From Thermothelomyces thermophilus ATCC 42464 (Eukaryota; Ascomycota; Sordariomycetes; Sordariales; Chaetomiaceae): a stretch of DNA of 64,000 nucleotides. The notes under the pieces were generated by a model. The model worked only from the letters and a program-made list of their open reading frames with translations, made no database searches and was not told the origin of the DNA. The stretch spans positions 2,356,001 through 2,420,000 of the forward strand of contig NC_016477.1 in NCBI RefSeq assembly GCF_000226095.1, given 5' to 3'. Shown in pieces: positions 48,130-59,337 of the stretch. A program made the translations under genes and the position numbers. The stretch's first letter is position 1. Each line of letters starts with the position of its first letter.

Positions 48130-49303
48130 ATGATCGATACGTCCTCATTCCACCGCTCTGCGGATCCTCAGAGCTCGTCGCCCTTCTTCACCGTCCTCCC
48201 AGCCGAGATTCGTGACCTCGTGTACGTTGAGTTCTGGAAATTCAGCTCCGCCCGGCTGCACATCGTCAAACGCGAGATCAGACAAGAGATCTCAGCTGAG
48301 CAGGATGCGGAAAGCATCGGGGAGGAATGGTTGCACGTACCATGTATCATTGACCCCCGCGCCGAGGAAACCCGCTGGGGCGAGGTCAGTGGTAAGAAGT
48401 CCATGAGCGAGTGGTGCATGCATTGGCCCTGCGAGGAGCAGTTCCCCCAGGTGAAGAAGATACGCCATGGGGAGAGCGACGTTAGAGCGTCTGCATCTCG
48501 GCCCATTCCGGGACAGACTGGCTTCCTGAACCTTCTGACGACGTGAAAGCGGATGTGAGTGAAACTGTTTTCTGGTCATTTACAGACACGCACACACATA
48601 CACACAAGTGTTATGCGTATATATAGGGCAACATCTGTTAACCCTGAGAAGGTACCTCGAAGCCCTCCCTTCCCTCTACGGGAACACGACCTTCATCCTC
48701 ACCGCCACGCGCACGGCAGGCGAGTTCCTCACCCGCTACGGCGCCGACGGGGCGCGCCATCCCTTCCGCTCGCTCGAGCTGTGCATCCGCCTGCCCAACC
48801 TGCTGACCGAGATCTACTACCCGCCCGCGCACAGCAGCAGCAAGGGCGACGAGGGCCCGCCCGCCATCTTCGCCGGCGGCGCCCGCCCGATGCTCTCGGT
48901 CACGAACAACCCGTGGCAGCACCTGTGCGACGCCCTGGTCGCCCTGCCCGCGCTGCAGGAGCTGCGCGTCTGGCTCGACTCGAGCGACCTGCGGCCCTGG
49001 CACAAGCGCGTGAGCGAGACCCGCTTCTTCCGCCGCCTGGCCGACGTCCGCGGCCTGGACAAGGCCCGCTTCGTGCTCGGCCTGCCCGAGCTGCCCGAGC
49101 GCCGCGGCCCGGACTCCCACGCCCTGCAGGGGCAGTACCTCGAGGGGGACAAGCTGGACGACGTCCCCTTCACGGTGCAGAGGGGTCCCCGGCCGAACAA
49201 CTGGCAGAACCATCTCCACAACATCCTCAGCCTCGGCGCCGCTGCTCTTACGCTTCCTACACCAGGGACTGCACCGGTGCATCCCAATCCGGTCCATCCC
49301 TAG
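48130..49303 (+). CDS. DUF7730/F-box-like protein, junction unresolved
   Basis: Two open blocks look like one gene. The first (48130-48546) begins MIDTSSFHRS and carries FFTVLPAEIRDLVYVEFW, an F-box-like entry, then W-x-HWPCEE. The second (about 48627-49303) carries RRYLEALPSLYGNTTFIL and a long Leu-rich part, ending before the TAG at about 49301. Together they match the layout of fungal DUF7730 proteins, whose job is unknown. A strong GTGAGT donor at 48555 and a TATATAG acceptor at 48626 bound a CA-microsatellite intron of 72 nt, but the frames on the two sides do not meet. Other donors at 48542 or 48392 only partly help. Either there is a second small intron, a sequence error, or the gene is broken. 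No localisation signal is seen. Confidence 0.5.
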
Positions 49304-49983
49304 GCAGACAGGCCTGCTCATTCAAATCCGCAGGAAACCGAATAGGTTTGTTTGTGGGAGAGGGGGCGCAGAGAGAGAGAGCCGTCGAAGTCGAACACTG
49401 TTCCATACAACCGGTGGACAAACAAACTGAGGAACGGACGGGCCGGGCCTGACGCACCTGCCTTTGTCAATTGAAGGAAGGAAAAAAAAGGGAAAGCGGT
49501 CCCGCTACAGCAGGCATGTTACAGAATAAGAGAGATGTACAAACAGTCGGCCAAGCGAGTGACAAGAAGTGCTCCAAGGAAACATGCCAATCCTACCCAT
49601 CTACCTCCTCCATGCTGGATGAATCCCTGCACCCGGTTGTTCCCCATCGGAAGTATTCAACCCATCGCAGCGTTGCAGAACCAATCATTTGCCCAAAAAG
49701 GAAAAAAAAAAATCCCATTGACTCCCGTCTCCGCCTTTCCCTCCCCCCCCCCCCAACGCCGTCCCAACACAATCCCAGAAAGACCATGACGAAAGCTCAG
49801 CTCTTTTTCGGGCGCTCAGTCAACCAAGCACCGACTTCGACTCTCAGCTTCCCCAGAGCGACATTAACCACCCGTCCAGCCTTCTCATTATTTAGAGACC
49901 TCAGACATCCACCCATCCACCGGTACCTGGCATATCTAAAAAGCTCGAACTCGAAACAAAGGGGCTGCTTCCTCAGAGCGGTT
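49304..49983. other. Convergent 3' spacer
   Basis: 680 bp. It has short A runs (about 49705-49715) and a C-rich run (about 49742-49754). No supported gene. Confidence 0.5.
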
Positions 49984-51661
49984 CTAGTAAGCCTGCCCCG
50001 GCGGGGGACTCACATCCCTGCCATCGAAACCACCCGGGCCGTGTCCGGTTTGGGGTCCATGTCCCCTCCATCCCTGTTGCGGAGGAGATCCCGCAGGATT
50101 GGGGCCGGCCCTGGGCGCCCCGCGGTTTGCGTTGTTATTGTTGTTGCTGCCGGAGTTGTGGTGCTGGTGGGGCGGGTTGACGGGCGGGCCGCGGCGCTGG
50201 TTGCCACCCCCACCACCCGCGGGCGGCGCCCCGGGTCCCTGTGGCGGACGAGGCTTCACGGGCCGGGTCGAGAGACAGGTGCGGGGGACGACGCCCTGCT
50301 CGGAGCGGTCGAGGCGGATGCAAAGGGCCTGTTGAGTCGAGAAAGAAAAAGCGCGGGTTAGAAACAATGATGCTGTTTTTGGGGATGTGAAAGGAAAAAG
50401 AGGAGAGGAATGATTCACGTACCCAACCGTCGTCGTACTCGTGAAGCAGGCGGACAAGCTGTCCGGCGCGTAGCTCCATCTCGTCATGCAGAGTCGGCTT
50501 GAAGTCAAGCTGCACGCGGTGCACGGTCGAGTGTGCCGGCCCCCCGGCGGCGGCGATGGCTGCCGCGCTTGCCGACGGCCCGGGCGATTGGCCCGGCGCG
50601 ATCGAGTGCATCGAGTACTCCGTCCCGGCCGGGCTCGGTGGCACGGCGTGAAGCTGGGAAGAGGCCTTGGTCAGATCCAAGGGTTTGGGGAGGTCTTGGC
50701 GGACAGACGCCTTGCGGGTGAGGTTGGAAGCGCCGCTTTGTTGGCGGCGCTGGTTCTCCTCCTCCTCCTCCTCGTCGTCGCCGAGGATGGGCGAAACGGG
50801 TTCTGGAACCGAGTCGGTTGTTGTTGCGACGCCCACACGCTGATCGACCGAGCTTAGAGAGCTGACGGGGCTGACGGGCTCGTCGGGAACGCGGTTGTTA
50901 TCGTGGAACGGGTTCGGGTGCAGGCCCGCGCTCGTGTCGGCCCGGTTGGAGTCACCGCTCGGGCTAGCCATCGTCGAGCGCAAGGTTGGGCGCTCCCAGG
51001 CGCTGCCTCCCGTGGGACGAGCGAGGGACGGGTTCGACACGGGGTTGAGAGTCAGGGCGATGCCGCGGCTCTGGCGTCTCTCGGCTTGCGGGGTTGTGAA
51101 GGTGGGCAGGAGTTGCGTGACGGGCCGCAGGCTGAGACGAGGAGACTTGTTCGGAGTCGGCTGTATTGCCGCGCTGTCGGCGAATGGCCCGTTGATCTTT
51201 TCATCGTCCTCGATCTGCTGCCTCCGCCTCGCGAGCTTCTTCCTCCGCGCGTTGAGAACCAGCCAGCCGAGGACAAAGACGACAAGGATACCACCCAGCG
51301 CACCGATAACGATGCCGGCCTTGGCAGCAATGCTCATGCCTTCGGTCTCCGACTCGCTCGGTTCCGCCGGTGCTGTAGTAGTCTGCATCACGACCTTGCT
51401 GGTGGTCGTTGGCGTAGTCGTGGACGTAGTTGTGGGCGATGAAGATGCAAGCGCAAGGGACTCAGTCGCCAGTACGGACACGGAGGGAGGAGCGGTGATC
51501 ATGGAAGGCAAGTTGGTCGGGGCCGACGAGTCATCTCCCCGAACGCGGTTACTCCCCGGCGAGCCGCCTGGAGATCCCCCTTCCATTCTCTTCGCCAGCC
51601 CCGGAACAAGCATGTCCCTAACCTCATGCTTCACGACGTCCCAGAATTCCCGCGCTGCCAT
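49984..51661 (-). CDS. Single-pass membrane protein with C-terminal SH3 domain
   Basis: Two exons, 51661-50423 and 50328-49984, with a 94-nt intron (GTACGT donor, CAACAG acceptor) that splits the SH3 domain after DDGW. The product is 527 aa. A Ser/Thr-rich, probably O-glycosylated outer part (about 45-105) leads to one membrane helix (112-137, GIVIGALGGILVVFVLGWLVL) with a basic NARRKK stop-transfer. A disordered cytosolic region with many SP/TP sites and a DDEEEEEE run follows. The SH3 domain (about 378-440) has ALDY-like VQLDFKP, EYDDGW and GVVPRTCL. The tail is rich in Pro, Gly and Asn. The layout recalls yeast Fus1-type cortical proteins that recruit Pro-rich partners at growth or fusion sites. 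That role is inferred. No cleaved signal peptide is seen. Confidence 0.85.
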
Positions 51662-54191
51662 GGTTTTTTTGGTTCCGGTGGCCGATGCGCCAATCGTACT
51701 CTCTCTCTCCTCCCGATTTGGTGTTCAGGGACGTTTATCGCCAACTAATTCGGAGGTTGCTTTTCTGGATGGTCCGGCAGTTATACACACTTGGTCTCTA
51801 AGCGCGAGACTCTACTTTCTTCGTGGTTAAATTCGTCTCAGTTGGGAAGATGATGAGGACGATGGGTAAAATGCTGGAAGAGTGACAAAGAATGGATTGC
51901 GGCGACCTGGGCTGCGCACAAAAGAAGCGATTATGTCGGCGGTTCTTCAGAAAGGAGGGAATGAATAGTTGGTTGTTTGTGAACAGAAGCCGACGATGAG
52001 ATGCCGAGATCCTAGATCAACATCATCGCAACCACGAGCACGACGGACACATTGAGGACGAGCCGTGAAATTGCGTTGGGAACCCAAAAAGCAGGAATCG
52101 ACTCCGCAAGAGGGATGTGGGAGACTGACTGCTTGGATGTGTGACGGGGTTGTTGGCACTAACCACAAACCGGATAGCCTGGTCCCCTGAGGAATCGGCA
52201 AAAAAGTGCGGGCAGCAAAAGAGGTAGAGTTCTTGCGAGGTGCAGCTAGCCGGGGTCCAGGGATCAGCGCGCCGGCCGGGGATGGGAGACGGGGGCTTTG
52301 GCGGCCCAACCAACCAACGGTTTGCTGCGCCGCTGGCGAATCTGCCGCTGATAGGATTCTCGGGTTTGTCGGCTCGGTATTCTCAAAAAGGCTCACGCCC
52401 AACTCACTCCCCCCTTCGGCCAAGGACAAATCCACGGGCCATTGACCGATGGAGATTGGGGGAGATCTCGATAACGGAGACGGGAGCAGATTTTTCGTTT
52501 GATATCGCATCACAGCAGCAGCGCGTCCGTGATCATTGCAAACAAGCCGCCGATGGATGTTTCAGAGCGGAAGGCATCACAGCGTTTGGCTATTCGTCCC
52601 AACTGGTTCACCCGCGCTGTCAGACCCTGGATCCAATTCAACGCATCACCTCAGGGGACCCTTCATGCTCATTGGTGGCATGGGTAGCCAAGTGGGAAGC
52701 GAGATTGCCGGCAGCGATGCGATTGGGCGGGCGAGCTGCGGATTTGCAGATCTTCGCTGGAGCAAATTTGGCAGCCCGCTCGTTACATCCCGTCAACTCG
52801 CACAAGCCAGGCACGAAAACTACCCAAGTTTATCGCATGGCTAACCAACCCAGATGCGAACAACGCGCTCCTGGTTAGTTATCGGCATGCCGGGTGACAA
52901 TCAGAGCGCAACTTTGTGGCTTTCTTTCCTTTTAACACCAATTGGGAGATTGTGTATAGTTACACTATGTCCTCGTGGAGACGACCGGTCTTGTCGTGTA
53001 GTTACACCAGAGGCGGCTTGTGGCTGAGTCGACCTCTGGCAGGGCCGAAGGGAACACTGACGCAACGCCTTGAGCTGCTATTCTTGGTGCCATGCAGGCT
53101 GGCGCCTTTCGAGGAAGGGAAAAAGACTCATGAGCCTACAAGCACTGTGCATACGTTGACTGCTTACTTCGTGCGTGATTGGCATTTTTTTTTCGGAGGC
53201 TCTCAAGCCAACAGATTAAATTCTGCCGTTTGGCGAGCTGTGGGAAGGTTGTCATGGTACGGAGTACTTGAACCCAAACCTGTTTGTGCCGTTTCGGAAT
53301 GAGTGATCGCCCCACGACAAACAACTGGCCTGGCAAACGAATGAAGTCAGGTGTACCAGGACAACACGCGTACGAATTTCCACTAGCAAGTCGTTAGGGC
53401 GAATGTGAAACAGCCGTGGAGCCATCGGCACGTGGAGACTAGTGACAAGAAGCGACATGAGCAACGGATGCTCTTTACGCACACAGTCGACTCCGGCCCA
53501 ACGATGGATTGAGCCCCACCCCCGCTAAAGGTAATGTGGTGACAGGGTATCTTGAAAACCCCACTTCGCTATTTCCTACGAGTGAAGAGCGCGCTTGACG
53601 CCCTCAAGAACAACAGCGCGAGTCCGAATGTCACACTCGGTGCAAAAAGGGCGGACTGATGACAGACTGAAAAAATCGGCTTAGTTGGTAATTGTATGAC
53701 TGACAATCGATCGAGTTGCCGATCACACAACCCCCAACAACGAGGCTTTGGAGTACTGTTGCAAGGTTTGTCGACGACAGCAGTTGTTCTCGTCGCGTTG
53801 AATCTTGTAACATTGGCCCACTCGTAAATTCATACATGCGCTCGTGGGAAGAGCAACACAGCAATGACTGCTCCATGCGATATCTATCCTGAACGGCTTT
53901 TCGTACCCCGTTCCCTCGACCTCAACACCTTTTTTTTAATTACATCATGAAATGTTCCTTGCAGATGATCCGCATTACAGCAAATCGAACTTATCCGCCA
54001 AATCGGAGTGGTACAATGTGGGAGAAATCCCTGAAGGGTAGCAGCGACATGGCATCTCTCGATGCTCCGTCTCCAGGGCTCTGAGCTTGCTTGGTTGCGC
54101 ACGCTCGCTCGTCTTAGGAAAAAACTGGCTGAGCTCGACAAACCGTAGAGCTCAAGGCGAGCCACGAGTGATACAATGACCCTGTCAGTCG
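51662..54191. other. 2.5-kb spacer without supported gene
   Basis: Upstream region of the SH3 gene and downstream region of NAF1. Open frames up to 212 codons (52240-52878) lack any domain signature and overlap frames on the other strand. A TACGGAGTACTT patch lies at 53253-53264. No repeat or RNA gene was recognised. Confidence 0.5.
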
Positions 54192-56288
54192 TTATTGACT
54201 CGGCCCCTGCCCGTAGGCACCATGCTGCTGTTGAGGCCAGTACTGCTGGCCTTGCTGCGCTTGTGGTGGCTGCTGGTAGCCGGCATAGAAGGTGGGATTA
54301 TAAGCGCCAGCGGCCGGAGGTACCGGCGGCGCGGTTCCGGCCGATTGCCATGTAGGAGCCTGGGGGGGAACATACGGCGGTGCATAGGTGGGAGCTGCGG
54401 GCTGCTGGGGAGGAGGTGGTTGATGGTGGGAAGCCGCCTGAGGATACTGGTATTGTTGGCCTTGGTTTTGATTCCAGGCTTGATAGTTGAAGTTGAAATT
54501 GCTCGTGGGAGGCTGATGGTGCGGGATGGGAACCTGAGGCTGAGCAGGGGGCGAATATGAGACGGGAGGGGGGGCATAGGGGGCATGAGGAGCGGGCCAT
54601 TGCCCAGAAGGCGCTGCGGGCTTCGCGCCGAAAGGGGGAGGGGGTACATGGGGAGCCTGGGAAGGTGGCGGAACGCTTGGGAAACCTGTCTGAGGTGAGG
54701 CTGCGCCGTCATGGCCAAACTGCTGATAGCCGCCGCCTCCTCCGCCCCCGCGTGAGCCGTGTCTCCGGTCGCCACCACGATGGCTGCCGCCACGCTGAAT
54801 GCGGCCCCGGAAGTCACCCCGCCCTCCGCGATGGGCTCCGCGGTGACCCTGGTCACGGCCGCCTCGGGGCGGACTGAACCCGGCCTCGGGCTTGGGGGGT
54901 AGGGAGGGAAGAGACGGCGGCCCACCTTGTCCGTATCCAGGCGGCCGCGACAGAGGCTTGTACGGCCCATCCTCGTCTTCATCGTAATTGAGACTGGAAG
55001 AGGTCGCTGGATTGGGAGGCTGGGTTTGGCCATTTGCGGTGCCCTGTTCCCGCCCACCGCGGCCTGCCTTGGCTCCTCGTCTCTTTTGTTTCTGCGCTCT
55101 CTTGTACTCGGCTTCCTTTTCGTCGTCAGAAAACTCCATTTCCTCCGGCGGCAGCTCTTCGTCGTGGAGGTTGCTGGCATCTGTGCCCTTGGCTTCCTTC
55201 AATGGCTGTGTGAAGACATAGTTGGCATGCTGAACCGAGTAATAGATAGGCATGCCGGTCGCCAATTCGAGCTCCTTGATCTCATCCAGAGTACGGAACC
55301 CAACCGTGTACATGGGACTGCGCACATTTCCCAGGACCTCGGCCAGCGCGCCAATGACGGTGCGATCCTCTCTGCATAGCACAGATCCAGTGTCCAAGAC
55401 CTGGACCTCGCCCGGTGTTTGCGACTTGATGACAACGGTGGTCTCGACTATGAATTCGATATTCCCTAGGCGCTCAATTTTCATCTCCGGAGTGATGGTG
55501 ACGTCTGGCTTGGGGAGCACCTCCTCGGGCATTTCGTTTTTGGTCCGGAGAGCGGCCCCGGCACCCTTGGACTTACCGCTCCCGTCACCGTCGGCGTCAC
55601 CATCGCCATCGGCAGCCATTAGCAGGCGCGCTGTTTCTTCAATGCCGAGGAGTGGATAACCCTCGCCATCTTCGGAGTCGTCGTCCGAGTCGCTATCCGA
55701 GCTGGAAGAGTCCGAAGACGATTCGTAGGGTGAAGAGTCGACTTCCCATTCGGCTTCGGCTTCCTCGTCCTCTTGCTGCGCATCGGATGATTCCTGCTGT
55801 TGCTCCTGGATGACTGCTACACCATCCTGGTTCTGAGCCGGCCGAGCGGACGCCCTGATATTCGACAGCATGCCGTCAAGGGCGGCTTCGAGGGCGTGCG
55901 TGACGTCTGGGGTCGACGCATCGTCACCATTCTTCATGTCGTGGTCGGGCGCCTGACCTTCTGCGGTCTTTGGTTCTTGATCGTGCATCTTCACGTCTTG
56001 CTTCTGGTCCTGGCTGGCTCCCATGGCGCTTGTGTCGGTGATGTTGAGTTCCATGCTGTCAGCTCCCTCTCGGGCTGATGTGCTTGTTTTTGTGGCCTCC
56101 TCTTGCTTAGCCTCTTGCTCTTTTCTTTCCCATTGCGCATGCCCGTTAGTAGCGCCCACAGTCACCTTGTCCTCCCCCATTATACTTGCGGCGGCGGCGA
56201 TGAGATCGGGAGCGAAGTTTTCGACTGGCAACTTCTCGTTGGGTTTCGCCTGGCCCAGGCCAGGGATCTGAAAGGGCGTCTCGGCCAT
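54192..56288 (-). CDS. NAF1: H/ACA snoRNP assembly factor Naf1
   Basis: Intronless, 698 aa from the ATG at 56288 (MAETPFQIPG); an upstream in-frame ATG at 56384 would add 32 unlike residues. Naf1 replaces Gar1 on nascent H/ACA RNPs and is needed for pseudouridylation guide RNAs. The N-terminal third is acidic, with an SSDSSSSDSDSDDDSEDGEG tract (about 205-225). The Gar1/Naf1 beta-barrel lies at about 265-360 (GEVQVLDTGSVL, VLGNVRSPMYTVGF, GMPIYYSVQHANYVF). An acidic/basic helix follows, then an RGG/GGR-rich region (about 485-550) and a Pro/Gln/Tyr-rich tail. Domain order agrees with fungal and human NAF1; the long tail is usual in Pezizomycotina. The protein is nuclear. It is divergent from ALG9. 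Confidence 0.92.
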   Translation of the reverse strand: MAETPFQIPGLGQAKPNEKLPVENFAPDLIAAAASIMGEDKVTVGATNGHAQWERKEQEAKQEEATKTSTSAREGADSMELNITDTSAMGASQDQKQDVKMHDQEPKTAEGQAPDHDMKNGDDASTPDVTHALEAALDGMLSNIRASARPAQNQDGVAVIQEQQQESSDAQQEDEEAEAEWEVDSSPYESSSDSSSSDSDSDDDSEDGEGYPLLGIEETARLLMAADGDGDADGDGSGKSKGAGAALRTKNEMPEEVLPKPDVTITPEMKIERLGNIEFIVETTVVIKSQTPGEVQVLDTGSVLCREDRTVIGALAEVLGNVRSPMYTVGFRTLDEIKELELATGMPIYYSVQHANYVFTQPLKEAKGTDASNLHDEELPPEEMEFSDDEKEAEYKRAQKQKRRGAKAGRGGREQGTANGQTQPPNPATSSSLNYDEDEDGPYKPLSRPPGYGQGGPPSLPSLPPKPEAGFSPPRGGRDQGHRGAHRGGRGDFRGRIQRGGSHRGGDRRHGSRGGGGGGGYQQFGHDGAASPQTGFPSVPPPSQAPHVPPPPFGAKPAAPSGQWPAPHAPYAPPPVSYSPPAQPQVPIPHHQPPTSNFNFNYQAWNQNQGQQYQYPQAASHHQPPPPQQPAAPTYAPPYVPPQAPTWQSAGTAPPVPPAAGAYNPTFYAGYQQPPQAQQGQQYWPQQQHGAYGQGPSQ

Positions 56289-56863
56289 CCTGTCGACCGG
56301 AAGCAGCAGGTGACTGTCCCCCTGGTCAACCGATCTAGCAATGGTGCGTAGAAAGGCTATGTTCGAGACAGACACAGTGGTCAAGCGCAGTGATGCGCAA
56401 TGCGCTTCACAGTGGCAAGAGAGCTGAGAGGTCGCGGCCGCAGAAAACTCAGCACAAAGTTCAAAAATAATCGAATCTGCACGTGAAAAAATTAAATCTT
56501 ATGTGAGTGATATAGACCACATGATAAGAGGGAAAAAACCAAGAGTTGTGGCCGCACTCAAATTGGATCTGTGGTTAGAACCCAGATATGGCGAATACAA
56601 ACTTGAAGATTTCGATCCAGAAAAAAAAATGGATCCGAAAAAAGTCGACAACGGCCCAGCTCGGGAGCGCTATGCCTGCTACGGACTAGCGCCCCTGTGG
56701 CGGCTTAAACCCCTGTGCAGTTGAGCTCAACAACCGTGACGCAACACGGCCCAGCCTGGGCTTTTGGCCAACAAAATCCAGTCTCCCAGAGCCGAGATCG
56801 TTCATTTATCAGGGCAACGGACAAGCTGTCAACGTCCGAGGACTGGCCCAGACCAGCACAACA
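56289..56863. promoter_or_regulatory. Divergent NAF1 / ALG9 spacer with AT-rich open frame
   Basis: 575 bp between starts. The part at about 56440-56650 is far more AT-rich than either side and lies within a 98-codon open frame on the plus strand (56428-56721). The promoters of both genes must share or flank it. Confidence 0.5.
56428..56724 (+). other. Compositionally odd open frame, unknown
   Basis: 98 codons free of stops, ending at the TGA at 56722, with no convincing ATG start (first ATG at 56521). The translation is Lys/Glu/Asp-rich, for example KIIESAREKIKSYVSDIDH and LWLEPRYGEYKLEDFDPEKK. Nearly all Lys codons are AAA and Glu codons GAA, the opposite of the C/G-ending codons of the neighbouring genes. 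A GCGGCCGC octamer (56434-56441) and a GTCGAC hexamer (56644-56649) sit near the edges of the AT-rich part. It could be inserted foreign DNA, an assembly contaminant, or an AT-rich promoter with a chance frame. I do not recognise the protein. Confidence 0.3.
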
Positions 56864-58842
56864 ATGGCGACCACCCAGGCTGCGCCTCAGGTGCCTGCAC
56901 CAAAGAAGCAAAAGAAGGAATTTGTACATCCGTCAGCGAAACACGCACGCAAAAAGTAAATAATGGAGCTCCGCAAAGTTTGGCGTTTTGTTGCAAGTAC
57001 CATATATGGGCTGACAATGCAACGCTACCCAGGGCCATTCAGAATGCCTTTGCCATCGAGCCCATCTCAGCATTCTACATCTTCCTGGGAGCCAACATCA
57101 TAGCGGCCCTTTTCGCCCCGATCCAGGACTGCGATGAGACATTCAACTACTGGGAGCCTACCCACTATCTCAGCCATGGCTACGGCCTGCAGACGTGGGA
57201 GTACTCGCCTGACTATGCCATCCGCAGCTGGCTATACATCGCCATCCACGCCCTCGGCGCCAACATCCGCCGCCTGCTGCCGCGCTCGTCCAAGGTGGCT
57301 GAGTTCTACTTCCTCCGCTACCTGCTCGCCTTTGGCTGCGCTCTGTGCCAGACGCTCATGTGGAAGGCCGTTTGTCTGGCGCTGAACCCGCGGGTTGGCC
57401 TGTTCTTCATTGCCGCTCTGGTCTTCAGCCCGGGGAACTTTCACTCCAGCACCGCCTACCTGCCGTCCAGCTTCGCCATGTACATGGGCATGTTAGGCGC
57501 AGCTGCCTTCATGAACTGGCGCGGCGGGTTGAAGACGTCGCAGGGCATGTTCTGGTTTGCTCTCGGCGGTGTTCTCGGGTGGCCCTTTGCCATCGCCCTC
57601 TGCGCCCCCTTTGTACTGGAGGAGGTTTTCTTTGCTATGCTGAGCGACAAGGAGCGCTTCTTCGAGTCCTTCATCAGGCTCGCCCGCGGTGTCGTAGCGA
57701 CGCTGCTCCTGGTCGTACGTTTCCTTTTGCTGCTCACGGTCCGATTCCGTAAATGCTAAGATTGCCCACTCCAGGCCTTCGACACAGCCATCAACACCTT
57801 CTTCTACAGGAAGTTTGAGATTGTCACGTGGAACATCATCAAGTACAACGTCTTCTCCTCCACCGGCGGCCCCGATCTGTACGGCACCGAGCCGTGGACC
57901 TTCTACTTCAAGAACCTCGCCCTCAACTTTAACGTCTGGTTCGTCCTCGCCCTCCTCTCCTTGCCGCTCTTCCTGCTCCAGAAGCTCGTCTCCCGGCGCA
58001 GCGCAGGCGAATCCTTCCAGTCCGGCCTGCGCACGCTCGTCTTCCTGTCGCCCTTCTACCTGTGGCTCGGCATCTTCACCCTGCAGCCGCACAAGGAGGA
58101 GCGCTTCATGTATCCAGCTTACCCATTCCTGGCCCTCAACGCCGCACTGGCCCTGCACACCCTGCTCGCCCTCCTTGGCAACGCCGGCCCGAAAACCCTC
58201 ATCGGCCGCATCCCGGCCAAAGTGAAACTGGCCGTCGTCGCCCTGGGTCTTCTCGCCTCGGTCAACGTGGGCCTGGCCCGCGTCTGGGGCCTGTACACGG
58301 GTTATCACGCCCCGCTAGACCTCTACGCGCCGCTCGCCACCACCGGCGGGCCGGGGGACACGGTCTGCTTCGGCAAGGATTGGTACCGCTTCCCGACGTC
58401 GTTCTTCTTGCCGCGCGACATGCGCGCCAAGTTTGTGCGCTCCGAGTTCCGCGGCCTGCTGCCGGGGGAGTTCTCGGAGGCGCGCACCGGGTTCGGCTTC
58501 TGGAGCGGCACCTGGCTGCCGACCAGCGGGCTCAACGACCGCAACGAGGAAGACCCGGGCAAGTACGCCGACCTGAGGACGTGCGTCTTCCTGGTGGACA
58601 CGCAGTTCCCCGAGCGTCGGGCGGCTGCTGCGGCCGCGGGGGAGCCGCTGTCGCTGCCGCCGAACGAGCCCGACTACGCCCAGGACGTGGAGAGGTGGGA
58701 GGAGGTACGGTGCCTGCCCTTCTTGGACGCGGAGAGGACGCACTTCCTGGCCAGGGCGCTTTGGCTGCCCGACTGGGAGATCGTTCCGGAACGGCTGCGG
58801 AGGAAATGGGGAAGGCATTGTCTGCTGAAGCGGAGAAAGTAA
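56864..58842 (+). CDS. ALG9: Alpha-1,2-mannosyltransferase Alg9 (GT22)
   Basis: Three exons, 56864-56955, 57033-57714 and 57775-58842 (613 aa), with introns of 77 nt (CTGAC branch) and 60 nt. The first exon codes only a Lys/Pro-rich cytosolic start (MATTQAAPQ...), which is easily missed. The open frame upstream of it, from 56764, is not part of the protein. Alg9 adds mannoses from Dol-P-Man to the lipid-linked N-glycan precursor in the ER lumen. Family signatures are DCDETFNYWEPTHYL (the first luminal loop with the Asp/Glu pair), GLQTWEYSP and HKEERFMYPAYP. Between them lie about ten hydrophobic helices. The C-terminal luminal domain (about 425-613) ends RRKWGRHCLLKRRK. Length is normal for Alg9. 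Confidence 0.94.
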
Positions 58843-59337
58843 GGAGGTTTTGCTGTGATGATTTCGCGACTTTACATCTTTCCTGGTGGTGGATGGGGAC
58901 GTACGATAAGAGTTCGTGATGTAGCAGGAATATAGATATTAGTAAGGTATTTTTGGGTTGGCCTTAGACGCTATAAATAGATGCACTGGGAGACGAATGG
59001 CATGGGCAGAAGGAAGAAGAAATATATGGCCCTCTTATAAGGGAGATCCGAATGTGGAGATCCGAGGCAACCCAATCTACTGGAAAACCCATAGAGGGTT
59101 GGTTTCGAGGGACAGGGCCGGCCAGTAGCACTAGAGCTTCCGTCGACAGTCCCATCAACCTCTTATTTCCGTCCACCTCTAGTCCCAACCGTAACTCCTT
59201 CCATATCAGTATAAACCGCAAAGTCACCGCAGATGCCGAAAAAAAAAAAAATCAACGATCCCATAATTCCCCCAGATGTGCAGGTCCCTGCAAATAACCC
59301 TTCCATATATAGATATTTGGGGGGATAAGATTGCCGC
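58843..59337. other. Convergent 3' spacer
   Basis: About 495 bp between ALG9 and the F-box gene. An A13 run lies at about 59239-59251. I see no gene. Confidence 0.5.

Noticed and set aside
52240-52878. 212-codon open frame on the plus strand
   Set aside because: There is no recognisable motif or low-entropy protein pattern, and open frames overlap on the other strand. It is likely GC-driven chance.
56434-56649. Interpreting NotI- and SalI-like hexamer/octamer sites as proof of cloning vector
   Set aside because: Both words are common enough in GC-rich DNA. No vector sequence is seen, and flanking genes are in natural order.
56764-56863. Longer N-terminus for ALG9 from an upstream ATG
   Set aside because: The frame runs through a clear intron (56956-57032). 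The ATG at 56864 plus that splice gives the usual Lys/Pro-rich start.
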